Positions 63,052-64,000 of a stretch of 64,000 bases of DNA are shown in pieces. Source of the DNA: Anastatus disparis. Taxonomy: Eukaryota > Arthropoda > Insecta > Hymenoptera > Eupelmidae. The notes below the pieces were generated by a model, which saw nothing but the letters and a program-made list of their open reading frames with translations, did not search any database and was not told where the DNA came from. The position numbers and the translations under genes are program-made. The stretch lies in NCBI GenBank assembly GCA_017163975.1, contig JAFFSR010000301.1, positions 4,624,001-4,688,000 of the forward strand. Reading direction: 5' to 3'. Every line of letters starts with the position of its first letter. Positions within the stretch are counted from its first letter, which is position 1.

Positions 63052-64000
63052 TCTCATAGAGAAAGCATTGTATCGGTAAAAAAAATTTTTTTCTATTTTT
63101 TCATTAATTTGTACATATTTGAACTCGGTGAGTCGAAAAAAGTGGTTTCCAGAAAATGTCTGTATGTATGTGTGTGTGTGTGTGTGGATGTATGAATTCA
63201 GTTAGTAAACTGTATCTCGAGAACTACTCGATGGATTTGCTTCTAATTTTGCATGGAATATAGTTTTGTGACTAACTTGCTGGGAAGCTATTGATAATTT
63301 GGTTCTTCCAGCGTAGTTTTCATTTTAAAGTTTAAAAAAAAAAAAAAAAAAAATTCGATTTTTCGTTTTTTGGTTTTTTTTTGTTTACTACTCGATGAAT
63401 TTGCTTCAAAATTTGCATGGAATTTATTTCTGATTGCCCGGATAAAATAAATTTTTAAAAACTGATTTTCTTAGCTCAGTTTTAATTTTAGAGCATTTTG
63501 AAATTTTTGAAAAAAATGTTTCTATTTATTAAGCCAATAAAATCTTAAAAACTACTCGATGGATTTACTTCAAATTTTCCATACAATTCAATTTTTTGAT
63601 GAACTGCTGCGGAAGCTATTGGGAATTGGTTTTCTTAGCGCAGTTTTTTTTTAGAATCATTTTAAGAATTTTTAAAAAATTTCGATTTTTCATTTTTTTT
63701 GTATTTTACGTAAACGACTCGAAGAATTCGTTTAAAAATTTGTATGGAACTTTATTTCGACTGCCAAAAGTATAAAAAATTTTGTAAACTAATTTTCTTA
63801 GCGCACTTTTAATTTTAGAGCATTTTAAAAATTTTTTTAAAAATTTTTATTTTTAATTTTTTTATATTTTACGAAAACTATTTGATAGATTTGCTCCAAA
63901 ATTTGTATGCAATTAACTCGGTACTGTCTGAAGAAAACAAGCTTTGGAAAACTAATTTTCTCAGCGCAGTTTTAATTTTAGAGCACTTTGAAAATTTTCA
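63052..64000. repeat. Tandem repeat, period about 164 bp, continuing past the window
   Basis: The anchor AACTACTCGATGGATTTGCT and variants occurs near 63222, 63387, 63552, 63715 and 63878, steps of 163-165 bases. Each unit also has TTTGCATGGAATT and a TTTTCTTAGCGCAGTTTTAA block. The first unit is preceded by TTTCTCATAGAGAAAGCATT and a short (TG)n run at 63170-63186. This wording is common in insect repeats as I recall. The array is cut by the window edge. Confidence 0.85.

Overview
The window is AT-rich, repeat-dense eukaryotic DNA with no recognisable host protein-coding gene. It reads as an arthropod (probably insect, perhaps hymenopteran) transposon graveyard: copia-, Ty3/gypsy- and Jockey-type retroelements with insect-style domains, Helitron-like and cut-and-paste transposase remnants, many MITEs and foldback elements, satellites and (TA)n runs. 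The taxon is an inference from element types; nothing in the sequence proves the species.

Layout. 0-3.2 kb: a 5S rRNA-like fragment, small palindromic elements and a 149-bp-period satellite. 3.2-7.4 kb: copia remnant 1 (+), split by two short foldback elements. 8.7-14.8 kb: half a TTAA-type foldback element, a LINE fragment (-) and copia remnant 2 (+), which keeps a 3' LTR and carries a complete TTAA-flanked foldback element. 15-18.2 kb: arrays of short palindromic words (GAGGCG, AAGTACTT, CATATGG types). 18.2-24.8 kb: a deep nest, with one CCCC-ended element split by a Jockey-like LINE (itself carrying three further elements) and by a foldback element that holds a Harbinger-like element, which holds a long palindrome. 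25-30.9 kb: Harbinger-like and hAT-like MITEs, a CCAATTGG-word element and pyrimidine/purine minisatellites. 31.2-34.7 kb: a broken Helitron-like gene (-) with a Ulp1-type protease domain. 34.7-37.4 and 50.5-57.3 kb: two inverted copies of a GAGATCTC-word element. 39.06-46.59 kb: a Ty3/gypsy element with gag, a canonical -1 frameshift site, pol, an extra 3' ORF and one LTR. 48.1-50.2 kb: an AAACAGTTTT-word element with two nested insertions. 51.8-56.3 kb: a 4.47-kb giant inverted repeat carrying two divergent copies of a transposase-like gene. 58-60 kb: a second copy of a ~0.94-kb element between GGAGAC minisatellites. 61.2-62.3 kb: a broken transposase-like gene (-). 63.05-64 kb: a ~164-bp tandem repeat running off the end.

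The strongest novel signal is a group of elements that begin CCC and end GGG (or one-base variants), have 2-bp target duplications, and whose interiors are built from repeats of one short palindromic word, a different word in each element. Three of them interrupt retrotransposon reading frames; deleting each element plus one duplicated dinucleotide puts the two halves back in the same open frame, which fixes both boundaries and the 2-bp duplication from sequence alone. The same test fixes the ends of a Harbinger-like (TTA) and a TTAA-type element.
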